The notes under the pieces: model-generated
Seen by the model: only the letters and a program-made list of their open reading frames with translations
Database searches by the model: none
Told to the model about the DNA's origin: nothing
Shown: piece by piece, positions 14,141 to 17,000 of the stretch
Numbering within the stretch: position 1 is the stretch's first letter
Layout of the letters: every line of letters starts with the position of its first letter
Origin: Symbiodinium natans
Lineage: Eukaryota > Sar > Dinophyceae > Suessiales > Symbiodiniaceae
NCBI GenBank assembly: GCA_905221605.1
Contig: CAJNDS010000891.1
Span: 393,922-410,921, forward strand
Reading direction: 5' to 3'
Length of the DNA: 17,000 nt
Program-made: the position numbers and the translations under genes

Positions 14141-14318
14141 CTTTGGGGCATCCAACCCTAAACCCGACACCCTAAACCCAAGCCCCTGCACCTGAGGAGG
14201 GGGTTTTGGGTTTGGGACTCACACATCCCCCCCCAGCGGATGCCTAAACACTAAAACCCTAAACCCTAAACCCTAAAACCTAAACCCTAAACCCTAAACC
14301 CCAAACCCTAAACCCTAC

Positions 14319-14389
14319 CTCCGCCCCTTGCGACCCTTCACAAGGCGCTCCAGCACTTCGAGCAAGGGCTCCAAGATCTGCTTTCGGCC
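14319..14389 (-). CDS. predicted internal exon, helical and basic
   Basis: From acceptor GCGTCAG|G the minus strand reads GRKQILEPLLEVLERLVKGR then KGR, donor AG|GTAGGGTTTAG. An earlier GTCGCAAG donor gives the phase needed by the next exon. Leucines at regular spacing suggest an amphipathic helix. Flanks are CCCTAAA left and TTTAGGG right. Confidence 0.52.
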
Positions 14390-15083
14390 CTGACGCCGGG
14401 ACGTTGCGGGTTTGAGGTTTAGGGTTTAGGGTTTAGGGTTTGGGGTTTAGGGGTGTTTGGGGGTGTTTGGGGGGTGTTTTGGGGGTTTAGGGCTCACATA
14501 GGTCTTACGGTTCTAGGGCTTTGGGCCTTGAGGTTTGGGGTTGAGGGCTTAGGGCGAGAGGTGTGGGGTTTAGGGCTTTAGTGCCTGAGGTTTGGTAGGA
14601 ATTACTGTCTAGGGCTTGCAGACTTAAGGGCTTAGGCTCGCGTCTTCAGGGCCCAAGATTTCAGTTCTAAGGGTGTTTTTAGTCGCTCGTGGAGCTTCGA
14701 GCTTAGGGTTTTAGAGCTTACGGCGCGAAGAGTTTTTGTACCCGAGTCTTGCAGGGATGCTTAGGGGTGTGCCCTAAACCTAAACTTCCTAAACCCTAAA
14801 TCCTAAAACCCCAAACCCTAAACCCTAAACCCTAAACCCTAAACCCTAAACCCTAAACCCTAAACCCGGGAGTCTAGGGTTGAGAGCAAAGAGTTGCTGA
14901 GACTTCGGGTTCAAGGCTTGAGGCTTTGCGGCTTGTGCACACGCTAGACCTCAAACTCTAGTATCCCCAAAACTTTAAGCCCTACTAAGCCATAAACACT
15001 ACGAAACCACACACCCCAAACTCTCCTAAACTCTACTATAAGCCCTACTAAACCCAAAACCCTAAAACCCTAAATCCTCAATC
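14390..15083 (-). other. long intron-like region, degenerate repeats
   Basis: TTTAGGG 14411-14450 decays into 300 bases of G/T-rich degenerate units, followed by a CCCTAAA array 14775-14866. The stretch 14868-14970 is open on the minus strand, ends against GTTTAGGG and could be an exon, but its reading (KPQALNPKSQQLFALNPRLP) is what telomere-derived sequence gives, so I leave it out. More CCCTAAA-like sequence follows to 15075. Confidence 0.42.
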
Positions 15084-15367
15084 TTCGGTGGAGTCAGCAC
15101 CACATAGAAGCACAGAATAAGCAGCCTGCGCGGCCTCGGGTGTTCGATGGTTGCCCTGCTCGGCACCGGTTGCACCATACTGGTAGTCCCGTGGTGCCTC
15201 AAATTCGACAAGGCTGCCGGGTTGTCCTGCGGGCCAGTCAGGTCTGGCCGCCGGGGCCACACTCAGGGATACGATGCGGCCACTGTCCTGCTCGGCGCGC
15301 GTGCGCGCGGGAGACTCGGTATTCGGGCTCAAGGGTGCATGACCCCGACCACCGTGACTCAGGTCTG
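15084..15367 (-). CDS. predicted long exon, Ala/Pro/Gly-rich
   Basis: The minus strand is open for about 95 codons with strong GC-rich codon bias: DLSHGGRGHAPLSPNTESPA, then RTRAEQDSGRIVSLSVAPAA, later DYQYGATGAEQGNHRTPEAA, ending VLLCGADSTE. A TGA follows three bases after the proposed end; a GA donor (GATTGAGG) would splice in phase 0 just before it, as the first telomeric unit starts there. If not spliced, it is a C-terminus ending at 15078. Likely a disordered, low-structure segment. Acceptors lie within a few bases (CTAG, GAAG, GCAG). Confidence 0.6.
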
Positions 15368-15528
15368 CTTCTAGGCTTGAGGGGTTTGGGGTTAGGGGCT
15401 GAAGGTTCAGGAGTTGGGACTCAAGGAAGGTCCACAATCACGAAGCCTCATGAATGTAGTAGGTATATAGGTATAGAGGAAGAATGGGAGTATAGGTGTC
15501 TTCCTGAACCTCACTTTCTTGGGTTTAC

Positions 15529-15593
15529 ATCGGCTTTTCTCTACTACTGCGGCGAGCCCAATACATCGTTGCGAAGGCATGGAATCACCTGAA
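15529..15593 (-). CDS. predicted internal exon
   Basis: From acceptor CTCAAAG the minus strand reads SGDSMPSQRCIGLAAVVEKS then R, donor GTAAAC, phase 2 in and 1 out, matching both neighbours. The frame remains open for 40 more codons (PKKVRFRKTPILPFFLYTYI), so a longer exon is possible. Confidence 0.4.
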
Positions 15594-15703
15594 CTTTGAG
15601 TAGTAGGGATCCCTGTCCATGTTCAGATAATATGCCCTAAACCCTAAACCCTAAGCCCTCAACCCTCAACCCTCAACCCTAACCCTATGTCTAGAGTTAA
15701 CAC

Positions 15704-15781
15704 TTTAAAAGGATTCTAACTGCGAAAACAAAAGCCCAACAAAAACAGTGAACGACCTGGCCCCACCCCCACTCCACCGGG
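15704..15781 (-). CDS. predicted internal exon with possible membrane helix
   Basis: From acceptor AGGAG the minus strand reads PVEWGWGQVVHCFCWAFVFA then VRILL, donor GTGTTAAC, phase 2 in and out, matching both neighbours. The stretch from VVHCF to RILL is hydrophobic enough for a transmembrane segment. Other frames are also open, so the reading rests on phase. Flanks are CCCTAAA left and TTTAGGG right. Confidence 0.42.
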
Positions 15782-16175
15782 CTCCTAGCCTGGGTTCTGG
15801 TGGGTTTAGGTTTTAGGGTTTAGGGTTTAGAGTTTAGGGTTTAGGGTTTAGGGTTTAGGGTTTAGGGCTAGGGCTTAGCGCAAATTAGGGTACGATAGTA
15901 GCTCTCTTGCTGAATGAACACATAGTCTCACCAGGACACTAAACTATCTACTATACAACACGATGTATTGTAGCTGACGCTCATGATCATGATGCTCAAC
16001 TTCTTACCACATAACCCTGTTCTGGAAACTTAACTTCGATTCCTCAATGAAAAAAGCCTAAACCCCGAACCCTGTATCCTAAACCCCATTCGTTCTTAGC
16101 ACACAAAAAACCCCTCAACCCTAAACCCTAAACCCTAAACCCTGAACCTCAAACCCTAAACCCTAAACCCTAAAC
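15782..16175 (-). other. telomeric-hairpin intron
   Basis: TTTAGGG array 15802-15865, a loop of about 200 bases including the palindrome CATGATCATG near 15982, then CCCTAAA units 16117-16175. On the minus strand it starts with GTTTAGGG. Confidence 0.55.
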
Positions 16176-16235
16176 TGAAAGCCAGAGATCCGCACCCATG
16201 TACGAGCCATTTTGGAGCTAACCATGTTGTGGTGC
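16176..16235 (-). CDS. predicted internal exon
   Basis: From acceptor CCGAG|G the minus strand reads HHNMVSSKMARTWVRISGF to a split codon flush with GTTTAGGG. Phase 2 in and out, matching both neighbours. Another frame (TTTWLAPKWLVHGCGSLAF) is also open; phase agreement with the next exons favours the first. Confidence 0.42.
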
Positions 16236-16885
16236 CTCGGACGCAGGTAGTAGGTTACTATTTGAAGGTTTAGGGTTTAGGGTTTAGGGTGTAGGGTTTA
16301 GGGCTTAGGGTTTAGGATTTAGGGTTTAGGGTTTAGGGCTTAGGGTTTAGGATTTACGGTTTAAAGTTTACGGTTTAGGGCTTTAAACCCGTACATTGCC
16401 CTGGAAAGGAAGAATATAATCTACTATTTTTAGGGGTTCTTACGCAGATAGTAGTCCATGCTCTGTAAGGTTAGGCGGGCGGAGGAACTTGGGGTTGGAG
16501 CTTCGGGTCCGGGGTTCAGGGTTTGGGGATTGCGGAATTTCGGGTTTAGGGTTTGGGGTGTGGAGTTTAGAGTTTAGGGTGTGGAGTTTAAGGTTTGGGG
16601 GTTGGGGGTGACGGGGGTGGGGGGGTAGAGGAACCTAAGTTGAAAGAGGGCACTGTTCGGGTACTATAGCCTTTGCAAGGAGCTATAACTAAGTAGCCGA
16701 ACCCCAGGGTCCATAAACGTCGTCCCAGAACGTTGGGGACCAAAGAAAACCCTGTTAGTGGTTATGGTTCAAAAACCTTACTAGGGATTGTAGGAGTAGA
16801 GGGGATATGACCTTAAATTTTGAGGCTAATCTGGTTCCCCAAGGAAAGTGACCTTTCGTAAGATGACTGCAACGAAAAAGGGTAC
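16236..16885 (-). other. intron-like region
   Basis: TTTAGGG array 16265-16380, then degenerate G/T-rich repeats (16500-16625) and an imperfect hairpin at 16655-16702 (GTTCGGGTACTATAGC against GCTATAACTAAGTAGCCGAAC). No exon was recognised. Confidence 0.42.
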
Positions 16886-16955
16886 TTCGCAAAATCATTG
16901 CCGCTGTTGGGGTCCTGGTTGTTGAGGGTGCCGTAGTACGTAGGGGATGAAACCC
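16886..16955 (-). CDS. predicted exon near right edge
   Basis: The minus strand reads VSSPTYYGTLNNQDPNSGND then FA, ending AA|GTACCC, phase 2 out and in frame with the next exon. The acceptor TTAAG is weak, and CCCTAAA lies on the right, opposite to the usual flank, so its upstream limit is doubtful. The Asn/Gly/Tyr-rich content is distinctive. CCCTAAA-like units follow to the window end. Confidence 0.4.
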
Positions 16956-17000
16956 CTTAACCCCTAAACCCTAAAGCCTTTATAAATCCGAAACCCTAAA

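Noticed and set aside
14868-14970. Open minus-strand reading KPQALNPKSQQLFALNPRLP next to GTTTAGGG
   Set aside because: Asn-Pro-Lys-rich text arises directly from degenerate CCCTAAACCC repeats, and its exit phase does not suit the next exon.
15140-15592. 150-codon plus-strand open frame
   Set aside because: It lies over two minus-strand exons and the spacer between them. Its composition (Arg/Cys/His-rich) is that of an antisense shadow of a GC-rich exon.
939-16380. CRISPR-like array of regular repeats
   Set aside because: The repeats are 7-base tandem units without spacers.
1-17000. Window is a chromosome end or subtelomere
   Set aside because: Telomeric arrays occur throughout in both orientations, each tens to about 300 bases long and alternating with unique islands, and there is no terminal array of one polarity. 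An interstitial, intron-linked origin fits better.

Overview
The window looks like eukaryotic nuclear DNA, most likely from an alveolate and best guessed as a dinoflagellate. Four things suggest this: a plant/alveolate-type telomere heptamer (TTTAGGG/CCCTAAA) spread through the whole window, many very short GC-rich coding-like islands, long introns, and several junctions that need GC or GA donors or the AG|G acceptor context described for dinoflagellates. The organism call is inference. There is no bacterial gene organisation, and I recognised no rRNA, tRNA, CRISPR array or complete transposon.

Layout: about 35 islands of 30 to 360 bases have an open reading frame on the minus strand and can be bounded by plausible splice signals. 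They are separated by 0.1 to 1.4 kb of telomere-like repeat and non-coding sequence. Read on the plus strand, most islands have CCCTAAA repeats on their left and TTTAGGG repeats on their right. Each intron therefore begins and ends with opposite-facing telomeric arrays (TTTAGGG ... loop ... CCCTAAA) and could fold into a long hairpin. On the minus strand the intron often opens with the GT of GTTTAGGG and closes with CCCTAAA-like sequence followed by AG. Most neighbouring islands join in a compatible codon phase, which supports real exons of one or more long minus-strand genes entering from the right edge and running leftward. I saw no convincing start codon. A stop near 10832 and a change of character near 10709 leave open that there is more than one gene.

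Region by region (gene order runs from high to low coordinates): 16955-14083 holds exons of an N-terminal or internal part, including an Ala/Pro-rich exon of about 285 bases at 15084-15367. 13852-10832 holds leucine-rich and membrane-like exons. 10817-10458 is the longest exon, acidic and Ser/Ala-rich. 10128-6582 is the best-phased chain. 6283-1254 continues with short exons, some ambiguous in frame. 170-535 is a GC-rich coding island whose frame is not resolved.

I do not recognise the encoded protein or proteins. Several exons carry hydrophobic stretches, so a membrane protein is possible but unproven. Besides the telomeric arrays there are other intron-borne repeats: a family with GTAGCCCA inverted ends that starts exactly at two predicted splice donors, a 102-base hairpin element, an AT-rich palindrome between two exons, two further dispersed repeat pairs, a long C/T tract and microsatellites.
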